This document shows positions 56,304 to 64,000 of a stretch of 64,000 nt of DNA, piece after piece. This stretch comes from Candidatus Nitrotoga sp. 1052 (GTDB lineage Bacteria > Pseudomonadota > Gammaproteobacteria > Burkholderiales > Gallionellaceae): the NCBI RefSeq assembly GCF_927312905.1, contig NZ_CAKMHQ010000037.1, positions 1 to 64,000 of the forward strand. The letters are read 5' to 3'. The translations under genes were made by a program, and so were the position numbers. Numbering within the stretch: position 1 is the first letter of the stretch; every line of letters begins with the position of its first letter. The notes below the pieces were generated by a model that did not search any database, had not been told where the DNA came from, and saw only the letters and a program-made list of their open reading frames with translations.

Positions 56304-57332
56304 ATGACCGCTTTTCAAGTTCTTAAGCAGCGCCTTCCGCAGGAACCTCATGTTTGGCTGGTTACTGGCGCGGCTGGATTTATTGGGAGCAACTTGGTGG
56401 AGACACTCCTCAGGCTCGACCAGCACGTTATTGGCTTGGATAATTTTGCTACTGGTTATAGAGAGAACCTGGAGGAGGTACAGCATTGCGTTACGCCGCA
56501 GCAATGGGCTCGGTTTCGAGTCATTGAGGGTGATATTCGCGATCTAAGTGTTTGTCGAGAGGCGGTGTCAGGTGTAGATTATGTACTGCATCAGGCGGCG
56601 CTTGGTTCGGTGCCTCGCTCGCTTGAGAATCCTATTCTTACTAACGAAAATAATATCTCGGGTTTTCTCAACATGCTGGTGGCGGCGCGCGATACAGCGG
56701 TAAAGCGCTTTGTATATGCGGCTTCCAGTTCAACTTATGGTGATCATCCAGGGTTGCCCAAGGTTGAGAATATAATAGGCAAGCCTTTGTCGCCATATGC
56801 AGTGACAAAGTATGTGAACGAGCTTTATGCCGATGTGTTTAGTCGATGTTATGGGTTCCACACAATCGGTTTGCGCTATTTCAATATCTTTGGACGTCGC
56901 CAGGATCCTAATGGAGCCTACGCAGCGGTCATCCCGAAGTGGGTGGCCAGCATGATCAAGAATAAACCTGTTTATATCAATGGCAACGGAGAAACTAGCC
57001 GTGACTTTTGTTACATCGACAACGCCGTGCAAGCTAATCTTCTTGCCGCGACTATAGAAAATACCGCTTCCACCAATCAAGTCTACAATATCGCCGTCGG
57101 GGATAGAACTACGCTCAATAACCTGTTTGATCAATGCCGGACATTGCTCCTGCCGCACTTTCCACATTTGCAAGAATTTAACCCGGTTTACCGTGATTTT
57201 CGTGCGGGTGACGTGCTCCACTCTCAAGCGGATATTTCAAAAGCCCAGTCTTTTCTGGGTTATGTGCCTAGTCACTCAATTGCCCAAGGTCTGAAAGAAT
57301 CAATGGCATGGTATGTTAAAAACCTGGCCTGA
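56304..57332 (+). CDS. NAD-dependent nucleotide-sugar epimerase (WbpP/TviC-like)
   Basis: 342 aa extended SDR. Rossmann motif [20 protein letters not shown], catalytic Tyr-Lys in [16 protein letters not shown], Ser/Thr in [19 protein letters not shown], and the C-terminal [20 protein letters not shown]. The roughly 15-residue N-terminal extension before the fold and the sequence match UDP-GlcNAc 4-epimerases WbpP and TviC, which make surface-polysaccharide precursors. No polysaccharide genes are adjacent. AAGGA precedes ATG. Confidence 0.88.
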   Translation: MTAFQVLKQRLPQEPHVWLVTGAAGFIGSNLVETLLRLDQHVIGLDNFATGYRENLEEVQHCVTPQQWARFRVIEGDIRDLSVCREAVSGVDYVLHQAALGSVPRSLENPILTNENNISGFLNMLVAARDTAVKRFVYAASSSTYGDHPGLPKVENIIGKPLSPYAVTKYVNELYADVFSRCYGFHTIGLRYFNIFGRRQDPNGAYAAVIPKWVASMIKNKPVYINGNGETSRDFCYIDNAVQANLLAATIENTASTNQVYNIAVGDRTTLNNLFDQCRTLLLPHFPHLQEFNPVYRDFRAGDVLHSQADISKAQSFLGYVPSHSIAQGLKESMAWYVKNLA

Positions 57333-57380
57333 ATGCTGGAAATGTTATTGAATATCCGGCCTTGGCATGTAATGGTTTCA

Positions 57381-58703
57381 CTAAGTGATAATCGCTTCTT
57401 CTGCCTGCAATGGCAGGCGTCGACTGGCCGGAAATACAATGCTGAAGGTACTGCCCTTTCCCTCCTCGCTGGTAATCTCCAGTCGCGCTTGATGTCGGCT
57501 AGCTATGTGCTTGACGATGGCCAGCCCCAGACCTGTACCTCCGGTTTCTCGCGAGCGACTGCGGTCCACCCGATAAAAACGCTCTGTCAGGCGCGGAATG
57601 TGTTGCGGCGCTATGCCGATGCCACTGTCTTGCACGCTGAAAACTGGCCGATCGCCCTGCTCGTGCCAGCTCACCAAAATCTCGCCCCCCTGCGGGGTGT
57701 AACGGATGGCATTTGATATCAGATTACCGAAGGCGCTGCGCAATTCATCCGCGTTGCCAAGCAGAGCGCAACTGCTCGCTAGTTCCAGCCGCAAAGTATG
57801 TTTCCCCGCACTCAAAGATTGTCCCTCTTGATGCAGCGCGCGTAAAAGTCCGGATACTTCCACGGTTTCTTCCTGCAAGACATTGAGTGTGTCCTCCAGC
57901 TTGGACAGGGTAAGTAAATCGTCCACCAGCCGCTCCATGCGTTGCGTTTGTTCGCCCATCAGGTGCAGCGCGCGGCGCGCCATGCTGTTTTCAAGGTTAG
58001 GCATGTCGTGCAAGGTTTCAACAAAACCGTTGACTACCGTAAGCGGTGTGCGTAACTCATGCGACACATTAGCGACAAAATCACGGCGCATGGTCTCAAT
58101 CCGTTCGAGATGGGTAATGTCTCGGCTGATCAATAGCAGCTTGTTGTCACCATAGGGAATCAGTTTAATGGACAGCGTCAGTCCATCCTGCCGCGCACCG
58201 CACAGAACCAGCGGTTCGCTGAAGTCGTGCATGGCGAGGTACTGCACGAATTCAGGCTGACGCGCCAGATAAGTGATCTGCTGGCCGATGTCGCGCTTGC
58301 TGTCGAGACCAAAATGTTGCTCGGCAAGCGGGTTGCACCATTCGATGCGGTAGGCTTCATCGAGTATGGCTACTCCTTCTGGCAGCGCCGAGGTGGCCTG
58401 CTCCATGTGCTGTAGCGCCGCGACACGTTGCTCATGTTCTTTGCGGTATTGACGTACCATCCTGTTCAGCCGCGTAAACACCTCCCCCCACAATCCCGGA
58501 CCATCAGGCACCATACGCTCATCAGAATCGGCCAGCCAGTAATCAAGTGCTTCGAGTTGGTGCAAATGAAGAACTAGATGTATCAGCAGAAACATACTAA
58601 AGAATAAGGTGGCGGGTAACGCTCCTGCTGTTGCCCACACTAGCAGAGAGAGAAGCAGGAAGATCAATGGAAAAAAAAGTGCGCGCCGCCAAAAATCGAA
58701 CAT
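57381..58703 (-). CDS. phoR: Phosphate regulon sensor kinase PhoR
   Basis: 440 aa. Two N-terminal membrane segments (LFFPLIFLLLSLLVWATAGA, FFSMFLLIHLVLHLHQLEAL), a short DUF3329/PAS part (GVAILDEAYRIEWCNPLAEQ), HisKA with phospho-His in DFVANVSHELRTPLTVVNGF, and HATPase boxes NLISNAIRYTPQGG, QDSGIGIAPQH, GTGLGLAIVKHI. Together with phoB it controls phosphate-starvation genes. Confidence 0.95.
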   Translation of the reverse strand: MFDFWRRALFFPLIFLLLSLLVWATAGALPATLFFSMFLLIHLVLHLHQLEALDYWLADSDERMVPDGPGLWGEVFTRLNRMVRQYRKEHEQRVAALQHMEQATSALPEGVAILDEAYRIEWCNPLAEQHFGLDSKRDIGQQITYLARQPEFVQYLAMHDFSEPLVLCGARQDGLTLSIKLIPYGDNKLLLISRDITHLERIETMRRDFVANVSHELRTPLTVVNGFVETLHDMPNLENSMARRALHLMGEQTQRMERLVDDLLTLSKLEDTLNVLQEETVEVSGLLRALHQEGQSLSAGKHTLRLELASSCALLGNADELRSAFGNLISNAIRYTPQGGEILVSWHEQGDRPVFSVQDSGIGIAPQHIPRLTERFYRVDRSRSRETGGTGLGLAIVKHIASRHQARLEITSEEGKGSTFSIVFPASRRLPLQAEEAIIT

Positions 58704-58832
58704 GGTGTAGCCTTTAAAAATTACGCTGCGCCATTATTATGGTGCGCAAAGCGGTGGGAAACCACATATCGGCAGGATGCACAAAGATTGCAATTGACGG
58801 AATGAATTACGTCTACGCTTTACCCATCCGGT

Positions 58833-59519
58833 TTAGTTGCATGAAAAACGGTAGCCGCTGCCGCGCACAGTCTGAATCAGCCTGTCGAGGCTGGAGGGTT
58901 CAAGCGCTTGGCGCAGACGGCGAATGTGCACATCCACTGTGCGTTCTTCCACAAATACATGATCGCCCCAAACTTGGTCGAGCAGCTGCGAACGGCTATA
59001 GACTCTCTCGGGATGGGTCATAAAAAAATGTAGCAAACGAAACTCGGTCGGCCCCAGATCAATCATTGCTCCATTAGCGTTGATACGATGCATCGCTGGC
59101 GATAATTCCAGCCCACCCGCAACGACTGTTTCATCACTCATTTGTGGCGCGCGGCGACGTAGCACGGCACGGATGCGAGCCATCAGTTCACGCGGCGAAA
59201 ATGGCTTGGTTATGTAATCGTCTGCGCCTGATTCCAGCCCCAGAATTTTGTCGCGTTCGTCGGTGCGCGCAGTCAGCATTATGATGGGGATGTTACGCGT
59301 TCGTTGATCGGCGCGCAGACGGCGCGCCAGTTCCACGCCACTACTACCGGGCAGCATCCAGTCAAGCAGTATTAGATCTGGCAGCGCATGGTTGATGTGC
59401 GTCCAAGCGCCATCGGCATCATATGCCTCGATTGCGCGGTAGCCACATTGCGCTATATTGAATGCCAGCAGTTCCTGTATCGCAGGCTCGTCTTCCACTA
59501 CCAGAATATTCGCGGTCAT
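58833..59519 (-). CDS. phoB: Phosphate regulon response regulator PhoB
   Basis: 228 aa. Receiver with Asp53 (LILLDWMLPGSSG) and OmpR-type winged helix (FRLLHFFMTHPERVYSRSQL, DVHIRRLRQALEP). GGAG precedes ATG. Lies 129 bp before phoR and directly behind a Pho box, so it should be autoactivated. Confidence 0.97.
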   Translation of the reverse strand: MTANILVVEDEPAIQELLAFNIAQCGYRAIEAYDADGAWTHINHALPDLILLDWMLPGSSGVELARRLRADQRTRNIPIIMLTARTDERDKILGLESGADDYITKPFSPRELMARIRAVLRRRAPQMSDETVVAGGLELSPAMHRINANGAMIDLGPTEFRLLHFFMTHPERVYSRSQLLDQVWGDHVFVEERTVDVHIRRLRQALEPSSLDRLIQTVRGSGYRFSCN

Positions 59520-59560
59520 TATTTTCTCCGTCGTTCACATGACAAACAACTTGCGATGGT

Positions 59561-59589
59561 ATGACAGAATTGTGACAGTAGCATGACGG
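59561..59589 (-). promoter_or_regulatory. Pho box with three phased 7-bp units
   Basis: On the minus strand, in order towards phoB: CCGTCAT, CTGTCAC and CTGTCAT, each separated by four bases (11-bp period), the classical PhoB direct-repeat site. A further TTGTCAT lies two periods nearer the gene (59539-59545). Confidence 0.85.
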
Positions 59590-59598
59590 CCATGCCCG

Positions 59599-61029
59599 CT
59601 ATTCAATCCGATGAGCAGCATGGCGGCGACGCTTCAAATCAGGCAGCAGCGAGCCGACCAACATGCCTGATGCACTCATCAGTAAGCCCGCCAGTTGCGG
59701 TGGCCACAGTCCTTCAGGATTAAAAATTTCAAGCAGTAACCAGGAAGACAGGCCCGCGGCAATTGCAAACAACGCACCTTGCGTGTTCGCTCGCTTCCAG
59801 TACAGCCCGCACACCAGCGGAATGAATGCTGCCACTAAAGTCACCTTGTAGGCGTTCCCCACCATCGAATAAATACTCGATGTGGATTTTAGCGCAAACA
59901 AGGTAACAGCCACGGCGAAGCATACAACGACAACGCGCATGGTCCACAAAAAATGTCGATCGCTCTGGTGGCCGATAATGCCTTTCAGGATGTTTTCGGT
60001 GAAAGTCACTGACGGTGCCAGTAAAGTGCCGCTGGCAGTGCTCATAATGGCGGCAAGCAGTGCACCAAAGAACATCACCTGCGCAAACACCGGCGTGTGG
60101 TTCATGATCAGCTTGGGCAGAATTAACTGTGCGTTACTGTCGATCAACGCGGCCACCATCATGGGGTCAATCAACGTGGCGGAATAAGCCAGAAAAATGG
60201 GAATGAAGGCGAACAGGAAATACAGGACGCCACCGAGTAGCGCACCGCGTATGGCAGTTTTTTCATTTTTTGCGGACATCACACGCTGGAATACATCCTG
60301 CTGTGGGATGGAGCCTAGCATCATGGTTACCGCTGCGCCGATGAATGCGAGCACATCTCTGGTTTCAAGCTGCGGCCATAAAATAAGCTTGTTGGCCTGT
60401 GCGGCATGGTCTATGACCATTCCTGCCCCACCTGCTATACCGGACAGCAGCCAAGTCAGGTACAACATGCCGACAACGATAATTGTCATCTGAAAAGCAT
60501 CTGTCAACGCCACCGACCACATGCCGCCGAACAGGGTGTAAACCAGCACGATGCCAGCGCCAACCACCATACCTTCACTGGGTGAAATCGCACCTTGTGT
60601 GATGAAGGAGAACACCAGGCCCAACGCTGTAATCTGCGCTGATACCCAGCCCAAGTATGAAGCTATGATGGCCAGGCTGGTAAGTACCTCCACCGTGCGA
60701 TCGAAGCGTTGCCGGTAATAGTCGCCGATGGTAATCAGGTTCATCTTATAAAGCTTGGCGGCGAAGAATACACCCACCAAAATCAGGCACATGCTGGCGC
60801 CAAAAGGATCTTCAACTATTCCCCTCAGGCCCTGCTGGACGAACTTTGTGGATATCCCCAACACTGTTTCCGCACCGAACCAGGTAGCAAACACTGTGGC
60901 AGTCACGACATACAGCGGCAAGTGCCGGCCGGCCATCACATAATCTTTGACATTATGTACGCGCGTGGCGGCATACAAGCCGATTCCGATGGAAATCATC
61001 AGATAAAGAATGACGAGCCAGATCAGCAT
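59599..61029 (-). CDS. Sodium:solute symporter (SSS family)
   Basis: 476 aa from ATG 61029 (MLIWLVILYLMISIGIGLYA), with AAGGCA ahead; the longer upstream frame has no homology and no membrane character. It has about 13 hydrophobic segments and the SSS motifs DYVMAGRHLPLYVVTATVFA, WFGAETVLGIS, and the sodium-site region GSIPQQDVFQRVMSAKNEK. Solute not determinable. Ends 10 bp before the Pho box region, same strand as phoB. Confidence 0.88.
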   Translation of the reverse strand: MLIWLVILYLMISIGIGLYAATRVHNVKDYVMAGRHLPLYVVTATVFATWFGAETVLGISTKFVQQGLRGIVEDPFGASMCLILVGVFFAAKLYKMNLITIGDYYRQRFDRTVEVLTSLAIIASYLGWVSAQITALGLVFSFITQGAISPSEGMVVGAGIVLVYTLFGGMWSVALTDAFQMTIIVVGMLYLTWLLSGIAGGAGMVIDHAAQANKLILWPQLETRDVLAFIGAAVTMMLGSIPQQDVFQRVMSAKNEKTAIRGALLGGVLYFLFAFIPIFLAYSATLIDPMMVAALIDSNAQLILPKLIMNHTPVFAQVMFFGALLAAIMSTASGTLLAPSVTFTENILKGIIGHQSDRHFLWTMRVVVVCFAVAVTLFALKSTSSIYSMVGNAYKVTLVAAFIPLVCGLYWKRANTQGALFAIAAGLSSWLLLEIFNPEGLWPPQLAGLLMSASGMLVGSLLPDLKRRRHAAHRIE

Positions 61030-61098
61030 GAGTGCCTTGCAAAGTCGTAACAGAATGGTGAATTGTAGCAGTCCTTGGCTGCTATCGAGATCAATAAA

Positions 61099-61120
61099 AA
61101 AGGCTCCCGAGGGAGCCTTT
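61099..61120 (-). terminator. Intrinsic terminator of the peroxiredoxin gene
   Basis: 10-bp stem AAAGGCTCCC / GGGAGCCTTT with a 2-nt loop, 21 bp past the peroxiredoxin stop, followed on the minus strand by a T run (TTTTTATTG). Confidence 0.88.
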
Positions 61121-61141
61121 GCGTAGCGTGAAAATAAGCGC

Positions 61142-61744
61142 TTATAACTTTTCAGCGTACTCGGCCAAATACTTCGCCACCCCCTCAGAAGAGGCATCCA
61201 TTCCAGCTTTACCCTTGCTCCAGCCAGCGGGACAAACCTCACCATGCTCCTCATGAAATTGCAATGCATCTACCATACGCAGCATCTCATCAATGTCGCG
61301 ACCAAGCGGTAAATCGTTCACCACTTGGTGTCGTACCACACCGCCACGGTCTATCAGAAACGAGCCGCGGAAAGCCACCCCATCCTTGTGTTCAACGTCA
61401 TAAGCACGGCAAATCTCGTGTTTAATGTCGGCTACCAGCGGGTAGCGCACTTGACCGATGCCGCCCATATTAACGGGCGTATTTTTCCAAGCCAGATGTG
61501 TAAACTGCGAATCAATAGAAATACCGATTACTTCCGTTTGACGCTTCTTGAATTCGTCCAGACGATGATCGAAAGCAATCAATTCGGAAGGACATACGAA
61601 AGTAAAATCCAGCGGGTAAAAGAACACCACACCGTATTTGCCGTCCAAGTGGTTATTCAAGCTAAAAGTTTCGTTTATTTCATTGTTGCCCATCACTGCA
61701 ACAGCAGTAAAATCGGGGGCAAGTTTACCGACGAGAACAGCCAT
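61142..61744 (-). CDS. 2-Cys peroxiredoxin (AhpC/Prx1 type)
   Basis: 200 aa, reduces peroxides with thiols. Peroxidatic Cys51 in DFTFVCPSELIAF and resolving Cys171 in HGEVCPAGWSKG give the typical 2-Cys class. GGGIGQVRYPLVADI and RGSFLIDRGGVVRH are conserved. Strong AAAGGA site. Monocistronic with terminator. Confidence 0.95.
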   Translation of the reverse strand: MAVLVGKLAPDFTAVAVMGNNEINETFSLNNHLDGKYGVVFFYPLDFTFVCPSELIAFDHRLDEFKKRQTEVIGISIDSQFTHLAWKNTPVNMGGIGQVRYPLVADIKHEICRAYDVEHKDGVAFRGSFLIDRGGVVRHQVVNDLPLGRDIDEMLRMVDALQFHEEHGEVCPAGWSKGKAGMDASSEGVAKYLAEYAEKL

Positions 61745-62136
61745 GATTTTTTCCTTTGGTTGACTAAATTGCTAAGGTATGGAATTTAGCGATGGATGGA
61801 GTGCCTGTCAACCATAAAACGCTGAGGAAAACTGACAAAAAAGGAGTCCAACGTTTCTAAAAATGCTGGCGATGGAGGGCGAAAATGGAACGGATACCCA
61901 AAAAGATTCACGCAGGGTAATTTCGGGAGCAGGCAGTGCAGCTGCTTGAGAGGTAGGTGGGCTGACGGTACCTGAGGTAGAGAAGCAGGTTTTGTTCAGC
62001 GACTGGGGGAAATAGTCGTACGCCAGCCGGAGTATCGTCCATAATATTGGCCAAGAAAGACAGAAGATGGAAAATAAAAGGGTAGTGTTCCTTTTCAACA
62101 TCTCCTTTTAACCCTTATCAACACTCGGAGTGCCTC
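61745..62136. other. Intergenic with transposase relic
   Basis: 392 bases between divergent genes. The stretch 61884-62030 on the plus strand looks like the beginning of an IS3-type OrfA; the remainder carries the ribosome site of the next gene and nothing else recognised. Confidence 0.45.
61884..62030 (+). pseudogene. IS3-family OrfA-like relic
   Basis: MERIPKKIHAG, a stop codon, then FREQAVQLLER and, after a further frame change, GLTVPEVEKQVLFSDWGK. This recalls the helix-turn-helix start of IS3-type OrfA (YTAEFREQAVQLV...GLSVAEVAR...). Several stops and shifts make it clearly dead. Low certainty on the exact family. Confidence 0.45.
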
Positions 62137-63528
62137 ATGGACCGCGTTGTTCGTTTTAACTGGATTATCCGTTTCGTCAGCGTGATCGCGATCGGTCTGC
62201 TGACTACCGCCTGCGCGGCGCTCCCCGAAGTGCGGTATCTCAATAGTTCGCTGTTAGCGCCGGAGAACCCAACGGTGACCAATGCGCAAGGCACCCTCAG
62301 CGCAAAGAAATCGAATTCCCTGCTGGCCAAACGCTGGCGCAATTCGCACGTGGATGTCGCAGCGCTGGCGGCGCTGGAAGAAGCGGCTACCGGCAGCCCT
62401 CTGATCGCCGGCAACAAAGTCACCTTGCTCTTTGATGGCCCGCAAACTATGGCGGCGATGATCGAGGCGATCAGCGCGGCCAAGGATCACATCAACTTGG
62501 AAACCTATATCTTCGATCAGGATGAGTTGGGTATCCGCTTTGCAGATCTCCTGATCGCCCGCCAGCGCGCCGGGGTACAAGTCAATGTGATCTATGACAG
62601 CGTTGGCACGATTGGCACGCCGCAGGCATTCTTCGACAAAATGCGCGATGCCGGCATTCATCTGCTGGCCTTCAATCCCGTCAACCCACTAAAGCTGATA
62701 GGGCCGTGGGAGCCGAATAACCGCGATCACCGGAAAATTCTGGTCGTCGACGGTGTGGTCGCCTTCACGGGCGGCGTGAATATCAGCAGTACCTATGCCA
62801 ACAGTTCGCTGTTCCGCTCGAAAGCCAGGCGCAATGCCAAAGTCGGCTGGCGCGATACTCATATAAAGATCGAAGGGCCGGCGGTCGCTGCATTTCAGTG
62901 GGCATTTCTAAATACCTGGGCCAGTCAGCAATCCCCGGATCTTCCCGACAGCGATTTTTTTCCGCCCTTAAAAGAGGCCGGCAACAAGCTCGTCCGGGTT
63001 CTGGTCAGCGAACCCGGTGGCGATTATGACATTTACAAGGCTTATGTTCTGGCGATACAAGAGGCAAAGAAAACGATACACATTACCTGCGCCTACTTCG
63101 TGCCGGACGCGCAGATTCTGCACGCGCTGAGCGATGCTGCGCACCGGGGTGTCGACGTCAAAATAATTTTGCCCGGGGTGACGGACAACGGCCTGGTCTT
63201 CCGTGCAGCGCAATCCTTTTACAGCGAAATGCTGGCCAACGGGATCAAGATCTATGAGCTGCAAATCGCGGTCTTGCATGCCAAGACCGCCGTGATCGAC
63301 AAAGTTTGGTCGACGGTGGGGTCGACCAATATCGATACCCGCAGCTTCATGCACAACAACGAAATCAACGTAGTGGTCTTTGGCGACGAATTCGGCACTG
63401 CGATGGAAAATGCGTTTTTAGAGGACTTGCGCTATTCGGCCGAAATTTCCAAGGAAACATGGGAGCAGCGTTCGCTGGGCAACCGGCTTAAGGAATGGGC
63501 TGCCCGCAGACTTGAGTATTGGCTGTGA
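62137..63528 (+). CDS. Phospholipase D-family protein, cardiolipin synthase C-like
   Basis: 463 aa. Lipoprotein-like signal (GLLTTACAALPEV, Cys27). Two HKD-type motifs: NRDHRKILVVDGVVAFTGGV and LHAKTAVIDKVWSTVGSTNI, each with His, Lys and Asp. The fold is that of ClsB/ClsC/YmdC, which make cardiolipin from phosphatidyl groups, though other PLD activities are possible. GGAG precedes ATG. No partner gene in the window. Confidence 0.88.
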   Translation: MDRVVRFNWIIRFVSVIAIGLLTTACAALPEVRYLNSSLLAPENPTVTNAQGTLSAKKSNSLLAKRWRNSHVDVAALAALEEAATGSPLIAGNKVTLLFDGPQTMAAMIEAISAAKDHINLETYIFDQDELGIRFADLLIARQRAGVQVNVIYDSVGTIGTPQAFFDKMRDAGIHLLAFNPVNPLKLIGPWEPNNRDHRKILVVDGVVAFTGGVNISSTYANSSLFRSKARRNAKVGWRDTHIKIEGPAVAAFQWAFLNTWASQQSPDLPDSDFFPPLKEAGNKLVRVLVSEPGGDYDIYKAYVLAIQEAKKTIHITCAYFVPDAQILHALSDAAHRGVDVKIILPGVTDNGLVFRAAQSFYSEMLANGIKIYELQIAVLHAKTAVIDKVWSTVGSTNIDTRSFMHNNEINVVVFGDEFGTAMENAFLEDLRYSAEISKETWEQRSLGNRLKEWAARRLEYWL

Positions 63529-64000
63529 TGCGCCCCTAGCTGGCATATTCAAGGCCGGATTTAATTGTGATGGAGTGGTAATGCAAAAGCATTTTTAGTC
63601 AAACTCATTGAGCTGGTTGGAATGCCCGCTGTTGATCTACGCCACGGGTGTTACACGTGCCGCGCAATACGCATTTTCTGGCGATCACTCGTAAGGGACT
63701 TTGCGAGGACGGGAAGCAAAGCTGCTAAAGGACTTCCCAATAGCGCATCAACGAATGTAAGTACAGCCTAGGTTGCTGTGTGGCCTGAGACTTTCTCGAC
63801 TGAGGTAGGTGGTTTTAAGGACGACATGCGGTTGTTGCCCCTAACGTTAAGTAGACATCTTTTCAACTCTGTATATAAATACAGTAACGGTAAATAACAC
63901 TTACAACACCATTGTACAAAATGGATTGTATTGAAACCTGTTCTTGATAGACATCCCATAATATAAATGGGACGCTACTATTTATATAGGTTAGCGAGAC
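63529..64000. other. Window end, no gene recognised
   Basis: 472 bases after the ClsC-like gene. Short frames exist on both strands but none has a ribosome site or a family pattern I know. AT-rich from about 63850 on. Confidence 0.35.

Noticed and set aside
61808-62101. Minus-strand frame of 97 codons with hydrophobic start
   Set aside because: It lies antisense to the OrfA-like relic and lacks a family pattern; the hydrophobic start is probably chance.
63768-63959. Minus-strand frame of 63 codons at the window end
   Set aside because: No start signal or family pattern; I could not tell it from chance.

Overview
The window looks like chromosomal DNA of a betaproteobacterium. The evidence is gene content and order: a LysM-dprA-smg-topA block divergent from def-fmt-rsmB-DUF4390-ntrY-ntrX, a pilT/pilU pair beside yggS-proC-yggT, a PiuC/TonB/PepSY iron-uptake block, and a MidA-type methyltransferase divergent from a FolM-like reductase. 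The moderate GC content, several c-type cytochrome genes and the general look suggest Nitrosomonadales/Gallionellaceae (Gallionella or Nitrotoga-like), but this is an inference and no marker gene settles it.

Layout. 0.3-6.2 kb: cell-envelope proteins (glycine-zipper lipoprotein, glycine-rich secreted protein, outer-membrane barrel), a di-haem cytochrome c peroxidase-like protein and the cbpA-cbpM chaperone pair. 6.4-8.1 kb: glnA with a sigma-54 type promoter and an NtrC-type dyad. 8.3-11 kb: rhodanese, uppP and two tandem GldC-like genes. 11-24 kb is the accessory part: IS5-family debris, a 188-bp MITE, a tRNA-Tyr fragment, a putative Tat-exported protein of unknown function, two glyoxalase-fold genes (one apparently without a start codon), a membrane cytochrome, a subtilase with a DUF5648-like tail, a 5'-truncated group II intron abutting a broken IS110-family transposase, and a HEPN-domain gene. 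24-29.8 kb: thiC with a TPP riboswitch, a GH46-like chitosanase, ttcA, a pteridine-reductase-like SDR and midA. 30-42.3 kb: topA-smg-dprA-lysM (minus) and def to ntrX (plus), a conserved housekeeping block. 42.4-49.5 kb: methyltransferase, rpiA, phoU, pilU/pilT and yggS-proC-yggT-DUF167. 50.4-56 kb: a minus-strand iron-acquisition block (hemP with Fur box, DUF4198, TonB receptor, piuC, PepSY) holding the relic of a second receptor. 56.3-63.5 kb: a nucleotide-sugar epimerase, phoB-phoR with a three-unit Pho box, a sodium:solute symporter, a peroxiredoxin and a cardiolipin-synthase-like lipoprotein.

Connections. Four regulons can be read from sequence: nitrogen (glnA; ntrYX lies elsewhere in the window), phosphate (phoBR), iron (hemP/TonB block) and thiamine (thiC). 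The most unusual points are an fmt gene with no ATG/GTG/TTG start able to preserve its N-terminus, an NtrX without its AAA+ domain, duplicated GldC-like genes outside Bacteroidetes, a HEPN gene sitting among mobile-element debris, and a receptor relic that keeps the leader and signal-peptide region of its neighbour. I did not find a convincing new multi-gene system. The HEPN locus and the GldC pair are the best leads.
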